64,000 nucleotides of DNA from Neobacillus sp. PS2-9 (GTDB taxonomy: Bacteria > Bacillota > Bacilli > Bacillales > Cytobacillaceae), in NCBI RefSeq assembly GCF_030915525.1, contig NZ_CP133269.1, forward strand, positions 3,941,001 to 4,005,000. Reading direction: 5' to 3'. A program made the position numbers and the translations under genes. Position 1 is the first letter of the stretch; every line of letters starts with the position of its first letter. Shown in pieces: positions 37,015-46,026 of this stretch. Below the pieces are notes generated by a model. It had not been told where the DNA came from. It ran no database searches and saw only the letters and a program-made list of their open reading frames with translations.

Positions 37015-38409
37015 CTCTACCTTTTTTGTTTTTCTTCTTTTTATGATGAAAAAAAGGAAAATGAATACAAGAATATATACAATAATCATGGAAACAATCA
37101 GCGGAATATTGGCTCCACTCTTTTCAGTTAATACATAAACCTCTGAGTTATCTCGGTCAAGAATAAGGATGTATTGATTATCTCGGCTACGGACAATGTC
37201 CCCTCCAAGTAACCCCCTAAGTTCTTTACCGCTTTCCAATTGATCCTTCGATAAAATGACTTTTTGTGATTTCCTTGTATTATTAATTGCCACTACAGAC
37301 GTTTCGCCTTTATACGTTCGTTTATAGACGATCATCCCCTTTTTCTCATAAAGCATGTCCATACTGCCTCTTGTTAATGAGGGGAGCTGATTCCTTAACT
37401 CACCTATTTTCGTTATATAATCAATAAGGTCCTTATCCGCTCGAAAATTCATCTGCCTGCGGTTATCCGGAATTTCCCCACCAATTAGGGCAATCTCTGT
37501 CCCATAATAAATTATGGGGATTCCTGGCGTAGTGTATAAATAAGTCAATGCTGTTTTCCAACGTGAACCAGGAAACTGTCGCTTTTCAACAATGTCAGTA
37601 GTAAACCGTGTTGTATACTCATTGTCCATAAATGATGCTCGTAGGAAGGATGGTTGTCCTTTGTCAGTATCAGCGTTAAATTGGCTGATGGATTCATCAG
37701 TAGTGGCAAACGATTTTCTTATATTTTCAAGATGAGAGTAATCTAATAGACTGTCTATTCCAGCTTGTTCGTATTCCTTTGGGTCAGCTGTAGTATCTTT
37801 AGAAAGAACGCCAAGCAAGAAAAAATTCTTGTTCGTGTCTTTGATTTGTTTTGAAAAATCCTTCCAAAAACTTAATTTTGTTTGGTTCACTTCTGGTAAA
37901 CTAAATCCATCAATATCGGTCTTCTTGATCCACCATTTTGCGGCATCAATTAGGTAAGCCTTGTCCACGGAATGGTTTGTAGCTTCGTTGGTTGTAACAA
38001 AATCAATGACTACTTTCATTTTCCGCTTATGCGCTTCTTTTACAAGCTCCTGAAATTTCTTTATAGTACCAAAGTGTTCGTCCGTTTTATAATAGTCAGT
38101 TACTGAGTAACCATGGTACCCATTTTTCGTATTATCAAAGATAGGGGTTAAACGTATGGCTGTAAAGCCCATATCATGTATGTAATCTAGACGATCAATA
38201 ATCCCTTGAAAATCACCGCCATGATAGGCTAACGGGTCTTTTGCATTTACATCTACATCATTGGTTATATCTCCATTGTTGAATCGATCAACCATTATGG
38301 AATAAAATGATTCATCCTGCCATAATCTGTTTTCTTTTTTTACCGCTGCCTGTGCAGGTAACGAAGAAAATAATAAGAAAGTAATGAACATGAGTATCGT
38401 TTTTTTCAT
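37012..38409 (-). CDS. Membrane-anchored GH13 alpha-amylase-like protein, catalytic residues lost
   Basis: 465 residues: signal peptide (1-21, cut after AQA), a GH13 barrel (about 28-370), a beta C domain, and a C-terminal TM helix (434-456) with RRKTKK at the end. Substrate-barrel landmarks remain (SIMVDRFNNGD, HGGDFQGI, TPGIPIIYYGTE). The active site does not: motif II GFRxDxxxH reads GFSLPEVNQ (168-176; nucleophile Asp is Pro172), the acid Glu is Val201 (LLGVLS), and motif IV NHD is NEY (263-265); motif I NH is TN. It is thus predicted to be an inactive, cell-surface pseudoenzyme. asnO is upstream on the same strand. Confidence 0.88.
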   Translation of the reverse strand: MKKTILMFITFLLFSSLPAQAAVKKENRLWQDESFYSIMVDRFNNGDITNDVDVNAKDPLAYHGGDFQGIIDRLDYIHDMGFTAIRLTPIFDNTKNGYHGYSVTDYYKTDEHFGTIKKFQELVKEAHKRKMKVVIDFVTTNEATNHSVDKAYLIDAAKWWIKKTDIDGFSLPEVNQTKLSFWKDFSKQIKDTNKNFFLLGVLSKDTTADPKEYEQAGIDSLLDYSHLENIRKSFATTDESISQFNADTDKGQPSFLRASFMDNEYTTRFTTDIVEKRQFPGSRWKTALTYLYTTPGIPIIYYGTEIALIGGEIPDNRRQMNFRADKDLIDYITKIGELRNQLPSLTRGSMDMLYEKKGMIVYKRTYKGETSVVAINNTRKSQKVILSKDQLESGKELRGLLGGDIVRSRDNQYILILDRDNSEVYVLTEKSGANIPLIVSMIIVYILVFIFLFFIIKRRKTKKVE

Positions 38410-38501
38410 ATATTTATACCTAACCTCCCTATAAAAGGGAAGAGGATCTCCTCTTCCCTACACTATTTTAATCCAACATGCTATATATTCCAAATGTAAA
38501 G

Positions 38502-40349
38502 TTAATTTACTATGTTAATATTATAATCTTTAAACCATGTATGAAGCTGCACAAGGTAGGCCAATAATTGTGGACCTGTCATCAACTGACCAAACCATGG
38601 CTCCTGAAAGGATTTCCCCCCCGAACTGACAATCCCCTCTAACTGGTCTTTTTGGAAGAATTCATGTAGAACAGAAGATTTATCTTGGAGGATTTTTCCC
38701 ATCCATTTCTGAATGGCCATTGTATATTCAGGATTGTGTGTTTTTGGGTAAGGACTTTTCTTTCGGTAAAGGACCTCCTCAGGAATAATACCTTCAAATG
38801 CTTTTCTGAGAATTCCTTTTTCCCTACCGCGATACATTTTTAAATCCCAAGGGATATTCCAAACATACTCGACAAGGCGATGGTCAGCAAAAGGAACCCT
38901 AACCTCCAGACTAGCCCCCATACTCATTCGGTCTTTTCGATCAAGGAGTGTTGTCATAAACCAAGTCATATTAATGTAAAATAATTCTCTTCTCTTTGAT
39001 TCTTCTAAACTTTCTCCATCTAGTTTAGGTGTTTCAGCAATCGCCTGTTTATATTGCTCCAAGCAATATTCATCTAACTTTAGTCTTTTCTGCCACTCAG
39101 GCTGTAGTAATGCTTGCCTCTCATGGACAGATCGCATCCACGGAAAGCCCGGTCGCTCTAAGTCCTGTTGACGATGGAACCATGGGTACCCCCCAAAAAT
39201 TTCGTCCGCACATTCTCCTGATAAACTTACGACAAAATCTTTTTTGATTTCTTTGCAGAACCAAAGTAATGAGGAGTCGACGTCTGCCATTCCCGGAAGG
39301 TCTTTCACGTGAGTCGCTTCTAATAAATCATTTACTAATTGTGCTTGAGTAATTGTCTTATTATGATGCCTGGTTCCAAAATGATTGGTCATCATTTGAA
39401 TGAATTTCCCATCTGCTTCCGGCTGGAATTCATTCGAAGAGAAATATTGGTCATTTCCCTCATAATCAATTGAATAAGTATGAAGCTGCCCTTTTCCTTG
39501 AGCTTCGAATCCCTTTGCAGCAATAGCGGTGATAATACTTGAATCAAGACCGCCTGATAAAAAGGTGCACAACGGCACATCTGATACTAATTGTCTTGTG
39601 ACGGCATCGGTAACCAAATAACGGACTTTTTCCGCGGTTTCCTCTGCATTTTCCTTATGTTCTGCACTTTTTACATTCCAATAACGCCATATTTTTAACC
39701 CATTCTTGGAAAAGGTTAAAGCATGTGCAGGTCTCAACTCTTTAATACCTTTAAATATACCTGATCCTGGTGATCTTGACGGTCCTGCACCAAAGACCTC
39801 TGCCAATCCTTCATGGTCAATTTCTGTTTTAATTTCAGGATGGGCGAGTAGCGCCTTAATCTCTGAGGCAAAAACAAATCCTTTTTTATGCTCTTTATAA
39901 AATAACGGTTTTACCCCTAAACGATCTCGTCCAATAAACAATAATTCCCTTTTTGAGTCCCAAACGGCAAAGGCGTATATCCCATTTAAATAGTTTACAC
40001 ACTCTTCTGCCCATTCTATATAGGCTGTTAACAGTACTTCTGTATCAGAATGACCCTTAAAGGAATATCCTTTAGTATGGAGTATTTTGCGGATATCTTC
40101 AGTATTGTATAATTCCCCATTGTAACAAATGGTGTAATTAAAACCGTCCTTTTGTTTCGTCATTGGCTGTCTTCCCCCCTCAGGGTCGACAACAATTAAT
40201 CGTTTATGCCCAAATCCAACATGCGTATCATACCAGATGTTAGTTTCATCAGGTCCTCTTCTTTCTAAGGTATTGACCATTTTCTTGAGGGTTTCGGTTT
40301 CGTTCTTAATTGCTTTGTCAAAATCTATCCACCCCGAGATTCCGCACAT
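38502..40349 (-). CDS. asnO: Asparagine synthetase, glutamine-hydrolysing
   Basis: 615 residues. Class II glutamine amidotransferase with N-terminal nucleophile Cys2 (MCGISGWID), RRGPD, and GHKRL motifs, followed by the synthetase domain with the PP-loop SGGLDSS. It converts Asp to Asn with Gln and ATP. AsnO (YisO) of B. subtilis is the sporulation-linked form; the neighbours yisN-like, yisL and yisK support that assignment. AAGTGA precedes the ATG. Not overlapping its neighbours; a 93-nt gap leads to the amylase-like gene. Confidence 0.93.
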   Translation of the reverse strand: MCGISGWIDFDKAIKNETETLKKMVNTLERRGPDETNIWYDTHVGFGHKRLIVVDPEGGRQPMTKQKDGFNYTICYNGELYNTEDIRKILHTKGYSFKGHSDTEVLLTAYIEWAEECVNYLNGIYAFAVWDSKRELLFIGRDRLGVKPLFYKEHKKGFVFASEIKALLAHPEIKTEIDHEGLAEVFGAGPSRSPGSGIFKGIKELRPAHALTFSKNGLKIWRYWNVKSAEHKENAEETAEKVRYLVTDAVTRQLVSDVPLCTFLSGGLDSSIITAIAAKGFEAQGKGQLHTYSIDYEGNDQYFSSNEFQPEADGKFIQMMTNHFGTRHHNKTITQAQLVNDLLEATHVKDLPGMADVDSSLLWFCKEIKKDFVVSLSGECADEIFGGYPWFHRQQDLERPGFPWMRSVHERQALLQPEWQKRLKLDEYCLEQYKQAIAETPKLDGESLEESKRRELFYINMTWFMTTLLDRKDRMSMGASLEVRVPFADHRLVEYVWNIPWDLKMYRGREKGILRKAFEGIIPEEVLYRKKSPYPKTHNPEYTMAIQKWMGKILQDKSSVLHEFFQKDQLEGIVSSGGKSFQEPWFGQLMTGPQLLAYLVQLHTWFKDYNINIVN

Positions 40350-40618
40350 TTATTTCACTTCCCTACTTTCAGATTATTAACCTTGATTACATGTTTCATT
40401 GTATTCAGCCCATGTTCATTGGTTAATTGTCCTACAAAAACGGAAGGGCTCTTCTCAGGAAAGACAATTATCAAGACTATATGAAACCATTATTACCTAG
40501 GCTTATTCTTGTGAGATTAGCTAACAAGGTTAAAAAATTTTTTTGAAATAAACAGGTTATAAAAAGACACAAAGATGTCTACAAAGAAGAATGAACGTAA
40601 ATGGCATGGAGGTTAATG

Positions 40619-41182
40619 ATGAATCGACAACAACGACTAAAGCTATATGATATCCAGCATCGGGCCTTTAACGAAGGAACAGTGGAACAAATTAATAATC
40701 AATGGATCTTTTTCGACGAGGAAACAGATGAGGCCACAATGTTAGAAGATTTTATTCATCAAGAAATAGAGATTTTTCGCCTCAACCGTTGGAGGAAAGG
40801 GATATTAAACGAGCCAGGAAAAATCCATTGTGGGAAGGAAGTTATTTTATTTCGTGACCACGATTTAATAAGAATAAGAAAGCATTTAGTGTATTCCCTT
40901 GAAAGGCTATTGGATGGAGTTAATGATGATGCCTTTTTTCAGTTTATCACTACATTAAACTCATTGAACTTTTCTATTTACGATTGTATTTATTGTTATA
41001 ACCATTTATCTTTCTTGTCGGATGAACACCGGAAAGATGGTGTGAACTTTATGGTTTTTGACAATCAAGAACAGATTTGTAATGTGCAGCATCATTTTTG
41101 CTACTATGAAAAGGTCAATGATCGGTTTGAATTCACCTTAAATACCGGAAAACGATTAATCATTGAAAAAATTATTTCATAG
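40619..41182 (+). CDS. yisN: Conserved hypothetical protein, YisN/DUF2777-like
   Basis: 187 residues from the ATG at 40619, which is 6 nt from GGAGG; another ATG directly before it is too close. No signal or TM segment. Acidic N-terminal half (FDEETDEATMLEDFIHQEIE) and a Cys/His cluster in the C-terminal half (IYDCIYCYNHLSFL, CNVQHHFCYYE). Place next to asnO is that of B. subtilis yisN; the DUF2777 label is from memory. Divergent from asnO. Its stop codon abuts the inverted repeat of the phosphotransferase cassette. Confidence 0.65.
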   Translation: MNRQQRLKLYDIQHRAFNEGTVEQINNQWIFFDEETDEATMLEDFIHQEIEIFRLNRWRKGILNEPGKIHCGKEVILFRDHDLIRIRKHLVYSLERLLDGVNDDAFFQFITTLNSLNFSIYDCIYCYNHLSFLSDEHRKDGVNFMVFDNQEQICNVQHHFCYYEKVNDRFEFTLNTGKRLIIEKIIS

Positions 41183-41473
41183 TAAAAAGGCGTGGAGGAT
41201 CCCTAACGGGTTCGGTTCAGAGGTAGAAAAGTTAAAATAGTAATTCAAAAAGAAGTCTAATTCGCATATGAATTGGACTTCTTTTATTTGTGATATTCTC
41301 CCCTTATTTGTAAAGTTATTATTAAGTCGAGTTCCCATCACAAGAACTTGAGAAATTTTAGATATAATAAGATGACTTATTCCTTGAACAACGTTCGAAA
41401 AAAAGGAATGATTGGCAGCCAATACGATGATGTCTTAGTACATTAAGCAAATAAGAAAATTTTGAGGTGTTAG

Positions 41474-42406
41474 ATGACAAAAGTTAATGCTACATCAATA
41501 ATATTAGATAAATTTAATGTATCTAAGTCAGATTTTTTAGGTTCGGGTATGGAAGCTGAGGTTTATGCTTATGACAATAATAAAGTATTGAAATTGTATA
41601 ATGATATGTCCGATACTAATAAGCAAAATATCCTAAAGGGTTTCTATTCTAAGATTAATGCAAGTTCTTTGAGCTATGAGCTTCCTTATATTTACGATAC
41701 CTTTGAGGAAAATGGCATTTTAGTAACTATTGAAAAACGAATTGAGGGTAGTAATATGCAAGGTATGCTCTCAGAGATGAATTTTAACGAACAAAATACA
41801 ATGATGGAAACATATCTTAATGCAAATCTTGAGTTGAAATCTGTAAAAGTAAAATCTAATCTTGAAGGTTTCACTCTATTCAATGATAATCAGATTTCTT
41901 TACTAAAAATAAAAAGTTGGTTTGAATTATTGAAAGAAATAATTTTTAGGAAACAAAACGAACTAGAGTCTTATTTCAAAAAAGATGTTGTGAATTACGA
42001 TGCAAAAGTTAATCAATTGGTAGATATCTTATCACTGGGTTACGAAGGTGAATATTCTTTAATTCACGGAGATTTTTATCCTGGGAATTTAATGGTTAAT
42101 AAGAACGGGATGGTTACAGGATTAATCGATTTTGGATTGATGACAATGTACGGTGACAACTTATTTGATATTGCAATAGGATGGGTATGTTTTGATATGT
42201 ATAATGAGTTAAATGCAAATATATATGAGAGATATCTAAACATAATTATTTCAACATTAGGTGAAGGTGTTAGAAAAAGATTATATTTCTATGTTCTAAT
42301 ATATAGCTTTATTTCTGCCAATTTTTATTCTCATAATTGCGAAGATGGTCATTATCAATGGTGTGTTAAAAATTTAAATAATAAACACTTTTGGGAGGCA
42401 CTTTAA
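41474..42406 (+). CDS. APH-like small-molecule kinase, AT-rich
   Basis: 310 residues; ATG after GAGGTG. Aminoglycoside phosphotransferase/choline kinase fold: nucleotide loop GSGMEAEVYAYDNNKVLKLY near 22-41, catalytic IHGDFYPGNLMVN near 205, metal-binding IDFGLM near 223. Its base composition is visibly more AT-rich than neighbours, and it sits in an inverted-repeat cassette, both hinting at transfer. It is not a close match to any resistance enzyme I know, so I do not assign antibiotic resistance. A terminator follows at 42458. Confidence 0.82.
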   Translation: MTKVNATSIILDKFNVSKSDFLGSGMEAEVYAYDNNKVLKLYNDMSDTNKQNILKGFYSKINASSLSYELPYIYDTFEENGILVTIEKRIEGSNMQGMLSEMNFNEQNTMMETYLNANLELKSVKVKSNLEGFTLFNDNQISLLKIKSWFELLKEIIFRKQNELESYFKKDVVNYDAKVNQLVDILSLGYEGEYSLIHGDFYPGNLMVNKNGMVTGLIDFGLMTMYGDNLFDIAIGWVCFDMYNELNANIYERYLNIIISTLGEGVRKRLYFYVLIYSFISANFYSHNCEDGHYQWCVKNLNNKHFWEAL

Positions 42407-42457
42407 GCAATAAAATTTGAACTGGCTTATTAAACGTTATTTCCTTAAGAAACAATC

Positions 42458-42485
42458 AAAGACTGCAATAAAGCAGTCTTTTTTC
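42458..42485 (+). terminator. Terminator of the APH-like gene
   Basis: AAGACTGC-aataaa-GCAGTCTTTTTT hairpin 52 nt past the stop. Confidence 0.85.
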
Positions 42486-42693
42486 TTTTACTCAAAATCA
42501 ACAATGAAAATTAATAGAGCCATTTCACTATGGACAAAAGTATGTACCAATATCTTGTAAAATCTATGTTAATGAACAAACAAAAGAGATGCGAAATACA
42601 CCTCTTTTTTAATTGCTAATTAACATTTTCTACTTATCAACCGAACCCGTTAAGGGATGCCGGCCTTTTTACTTTTTCTACCTAAATAATGGA

Positions 42694-43722
42694 TTAACTG
42701 CCAATGTATTTGGCGTACATCAATTTAGCTTTGATGATATCATTTGTTCCATGTATGAGGACACGTCCATCTTTAAAAATCACCATTGACATGCCTTCCG
42801 CCGGTGAAAATCGAAGTAAAAAGTCGTTACCAGACACTTTACCACTTCTACTAAGATGCTCGGCTACTTTTTTTAATTCCAGCTCACGCTTATCCCTTGG
42901 ATTAATTTGAACGGTATCTCGGCCACAAAGCGTTGTGTAGGCCACCTGATGTTCTGAAGTTCGATCAAGAAAATCAAATTGTCCTTTAACACAACATGGG
43001 CAAGCAGGGTTTCTTCCGTTGGATATATCCATTTGCATAGATGTTAAATCCCAGATGTCGATTTGCTCTAAATTAGGGGTGGTTTTCGCCCCTACTAATA
43101 GTTTCATTGTTTCCATCGCCTGAAAAGAACCAATGATATCTGTTAACGGAGACAACACACCAACTGTATCACAGGTTTCACCTGTAGCGGTTGGAACATG
43201 CGGGAAAAGACATCGATAACAAGGTGTCTTCCCTGGTTTAATGACCGTAAACATTCCTCTTGAGCTTACAGCCCCCCCATGGACCCAGGGAATTCCGTAC
43301 TTAATTGATACATCATTAATTAAAAACCGAGTGTTAAAATTATCCGTTCCGTCCACAATGACATCAAATCCATCTAATAATTCTTCGGCATTATCAAGAT
43401 TTATATCGGTAATGACCGCTTCCACTGTGACCGTTGAATTTATTTTATTTAGTCTAGTTTTTGCTGCGGCTGCTTTTGGTAAATTTAGTTTCGCATCCTC
43501 TTCATCAAATAGAGTTTGCCTCTGCAAATTCGAAAGTTCAACGAGGTCTCTATCTATTAACCTAATGTAGCCAACACCTGACCGAACTAGATGGTTGGCA
43601 ATCACCGTGCCTAGTGCACCCACACCTACAATAGCTACTCGACTCTTTAACAGTTTAAATTGTCCCGCTTCACCAATTTCTTTAAAAAGAATTTGTCTGG
43701 AATACCGTTCTAAATCACTCAT
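42694..43722 (-). CDS. moeB: ThiF/MoeB family adenylyltransferase
   Basis: Adenylates the C-terminal glycine of a MoaD/ThiS-type sulfur carrier. 342 residues from ATG 43722 (AAGGGG upstream). E1-like motifs: IVGVGALGTVIANHL, RDLVELSNLQRQ, DGTDNFNTR; zinc Cys in CYRC and CPCC. A C-terminal extension of about 100 residues (HQVAYTTLCGRDTVQINPRD...) is common in Bacillus MoeB/ThiF. MoaD at 46.3 kb and AOR nearby suggest the pterin pathway; ThiF is the alternative. Confidence 0.88.
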   Translation of the reverse strand: MSDLERYSRQILFKEIGEAGQFKLLKSRVAIVGVGALGTVIANHLVRSGVGYIRLIDRDLVELSNLQRQTLFDEEDAKLNLPKAAAAKTRLNKINSTVTVEAVITDINLDNAEELLDGFDVIVDGTDNFNTRFLINDVSIKYGIPWVHGGAVSSRGMFTVIKPGKTPCYRCLFPHVPTATGETCDTVGVLSPLTDIIGSFQAMETMKLLVGAKTTPNLEQIDIWDLTSMQMDISNGRNPACPCCVKGQFDFLDRTSEHQVAYTTLCGRDTVQINPRDKRELELKKVAEHLSRSGKVSGNDFLLRFSPAEGMSMVIFKDGRVLIHGTNDIIKAKLMYAKYIGS

Positions 43723-43881
43723 AATATTCCCCTTTTCCCAATTAACTATATTACTAATAAACAATGAGTTTTTACTATTATCTTACCAAATTACTTTCTC
43801 TGCTTTCTTGTAAAAATTTTAATTTTAAAAAAACTTAAAAGAAGTTATAATAAAATTGGATATATATCTAAATTTTGGAGG

Positions 43882-43917
43882 AATCTCTTATCTTACTATC
43901 TAATATTATAAGAGATT
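43882..43917 (+). promoter_or_regulatory. Leader dyad before the AOR gene
   Basis: Perfect 10-bp inverted repeat AATCTCTTAT / ATAAGAGATT with a 16-nt centre, 40 nt before the start codon. A TATAAT lies upstream near 43849. Could be an operator or an mRNA hairpin; no known match. Confidence 0.45.
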
Positions 43918-43956
43918 AGTAAATAATTTTATTTACATGAAAGAGGGGGAAAAACT

Positions 43957-45789
43957 TTGAATCTAGGTGGTTTTAAGAACAAAGAAGTGTTAGTTGACTT
44001 AACCAGTGGAACAGTTGATTACAGACCCATCAACGAAGAAGATGCAATTAAGTACATAGGTGGTCGCGGCCTAGGTGTTAAGTATGTACTTGATAACGGA
44101 CCAGAAGTGGAACCGCTTTCAGAAGAGAACATCTTATGTTTTATGACAGGCCCTGTGACTGGTTCACGTTCTTCCATGAGTGGACGTCTTTGTGTTGTAA
44201 CGAAATCTCCACTAACAGGAACAGTAACTGATTCACATATCGGCGGATGGACTGCTGCACGTTTGAAGTGGGCAGGAGTCGATAATCTTATCTTCTCAGG
44301 TAAAAGCGATAAACCAGTATACCTCTATATTGAAGCTGGGGAAGCTGAGCTTCGCGATGCTTCAAATTTATGGGGAACAAGTACAAGAGAATTTATTAAA
44401 GCAATGAAAGATCAGTATGGTGAAGATGACCTTAGTGTAATGACCATTGGTCAAGCAGGTGAAAACACTGTTCGCTTTGCTTCATTTATCAATGAACATG
44501 ACCGTGCAGCAGGACGTGGTGGTACAGCAGCTGTTGCAGGCTATAAAAAATTAAAGGCTATTGTCATTAAAGCCGCACAAAAAGGTAATATGCCACAGCC
44601 TAAATTAGACAGTGAGTACAAAGAAGCGAACAAAAAAGCAGTAAAAGCTATTCTAGATGGCGGTTTAACTGCACCTAATAAGGGCGGTCTTTCTGTTTAC
44701 GGAACCAACGTATTAACTAACCTTATTAATGAGGTAGGAGCACTTCCAACCAAGAACTCTCAATTAACACACTGGGATGAAGCAGAAAAACACAGTGGTG
44801 AATATGTAAACACACATTTACGTGTCGCAAACAATACCTGCCATGCCTGCCCAGTTGGTTGTAAAATTGAGGTAGAAGTGAAAGATGGTAAGTATAAGAC
44901 ACGCGTAGAGAGTATTGAATTTGAATCTGCTTGGTCACTTGGCTCTAACTGTCTATTAAGTGATGCGGAAGCAATTTCATATATGATTGACCGTTGTAAC
45001 GAGTATGGCCTCGATACCATTGAGCTTGGCCATTGTTTCTCTGTTACTATGGAAGCTTTCGAGAAAGGAATCATTTCCGAAGAGTTAATCTGGGGAGATG
45101 CTGATTCCATGATCGATTTAACGAAGAAAATTGCTTTCCGTGAAGGATTTGGCGGTATTCTTGCCGAAGGTCCTGCACGCGCTACTGCAGCTTGGGGAGC
45201 TCCTGAACTATCTATGTCTGTTAAGGGCCAATCTATCCCTGCCTATGACCCACGCGGTATTCAAGGGATTGGATTAGGATATGCAACTAGTAACCGTGGT
45301 GCCTGTCACCTACGCGGCTATACTGTAGCAAGTGAAATTGCCGGGATTCCAGAACCAACTGACCGCCTAAAGCCAGAAGGTAAAGGTGAACTATTAAAGA
45401 TATTCCAAGATATGCTTGCATTCTCTGATTCTATGAACATCTGTAAGTTCTCATCATTCTCTGAAAATGCAGAGCATTATGCTGAGCAGTATAGTACTAT
45501 GACTGGCGTTTCTTTGACAGCTGAGGATGTCATGAAGGCTGGTGAAAGAATTTACAACCTTGAGCGCTATTATAATAACCTAGCAGGGTTTAATAAGCGG
45601 GAAGATGATTTCCTTCCAAAACGCTTTACAGAAGAACCAGCATCGGGTAATAGTGCCGGACATGTAAGCCGAATGGATATCATGCTTGAAGAATATTATC
45701 AAGTCCGCGGCTGGAAAGATGGCATCGCAACAGAAGAAAAGCTTCGTGAATTAGGGATTATTGGACCTGAATTCACACAAACAATCTAA
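43957..45789 (+). CDS. Aldehyde:ferredoxin oxidoreductase family protein (tungsten-type)
   Basis: 610 residues. AOR-family enzymes oxidise aldehydes to acids with ferredoxin, using a tungsten bis-pterin and one 4Fe-4S cluster. The cluster ligands Cys295-x2-Cys298-x3-Cys302 and distant Cys496 (in SMNICKF) correspond to Cys288/291/295/494 of Pyrococcus furiosus AOR. Pterin segments are present (GGRGLGVKYV, GRLCVVTKSPLTG, HDRAAGRGGTAAV). Start is TTG, with GGGGG 7 nt upstream. It is flanked by moeB and moaD, which supports a pterin enzyme; the substrate is open. W rather than Mo is inferred from the family. Confidence 0.93.
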   Translation: MNLGGFKNKEVLVDLTSGTVDYRPINEEDAIKYIGGRGLGVKYVLDNGPEVEPLSEENILCFMTGPVTGSRSSMSGRLCVVTKSPLTGTVTDSHIGGWTAARLKWAGVDNLIFSGKSDKPVYLYIEAGEAELRDASNLWGTSTREFIKAMKDQYGEDDLSVMTIGQAGENTVRFASFINEHDRAAGRGGTAAVAGYKKLKAIVIKAAQKGNMPQPKLDSEYKEANKKAVKAILDGGLTAPNKGGLSVYGTNVLTNLINEVGALPTKNSQLTHWDEAEKHSGEYVNTHLRVANNTCHACPVGCKIEVEVKDGKYKTRVESIEFESAWSLGSNCLLSDAEAISYMIDRCNEYGLDTIELGHCFSVTMEAFEKGIISEELIWGDADSMIDLTKKIAFREGFGGILAEGPARATAAWGAPELSMSVKGQSIPAYDPRGIQGIGLGYATSNRGACHLRGYTVASEIAGIPEPTDRLKPEGKGELLKIFQDMLAFSDSMNICKFSSFSENAEHYAEQYSTMTGVSLTAEDVMKAGERIYNLERYYNNLAGFNKREDDFLPKRFTEEPASGNSAGHVSRMDIMLEEYYQVRGWKDGIATEEKLRELGIIGPEFTQTI

Positions 45790-45795
45790 CTTTAA

Positions 45796-45976
45796 GGCGT
45801 GTTAAAAAACAGTGTTGATTTTTATACCCTGTTGATTGGAGCGGAAGGCTCGAAGACTCCTGTGGGAGTACGGTTCAGGGGAGACCCCGCAGGCGCATGC
45901 GCCGAGGAGGCTCGCCGAAACGCCCACGGAAAGCTAAGAGCCTGGAGCGGAAATCAACAGGCAATTTTAACATAGC
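45796..45976 (-). repeat. GC-rich dispersed repeat, copy B
   Basis: 181 bp, opposite in orientation to the copy at 26097-26278. Inner part 45829-45960 starts CTGTTGATT and ends AATCAACAG; the centre CGAAGACTCCTGTGGGAGTA and GGGGAGACCCCGCAGG is shared. Clearly richer in GC than the flanks. Lies between the AOR stop and its terminator. Confidence 0.88.
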
Positions 45977-45985
45977 TAACATAAT

Positions 45986-46026
45986 AGAAGAGGAAGACTC
46001 CAACATTCGAGTCTTCCTCTTTTTTT
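45986..46026. terminator. Bidirectional terminator between AOR and the small moaD-linked gene
   Basis: AAGAGGAAGACTC-caacatt-GAGTCTTCCTCTTTTTTT; perfect stem. Confidence 0.88.

Larger units (their letters stand above)
41181..42673. mobile_element. Inverted-repeat-bounded cassette with phosphotransferase gene
   Basis: The arms start at both edges with AGTAAAAAGG, share TAACGGGTTCGGTT and GTAGAAAA, and run for about 85-105 bp with small gaps; each arm includes a hairpin (left AAGTC..GACTT, right AAAGAG..CTCTTT). Between is one AT-rich gene. No transposase. It may be a non-autonomous element or two inverted copies of a short repeat. No target duplication could be defined. Confidence 0.55.

Noticed and set aside
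41474..42406. Aminoglycoside resistance gene
   Set aside because: Only the general kinase motifs match; no specific resistance family is recognisable, so no resistance is claimed.
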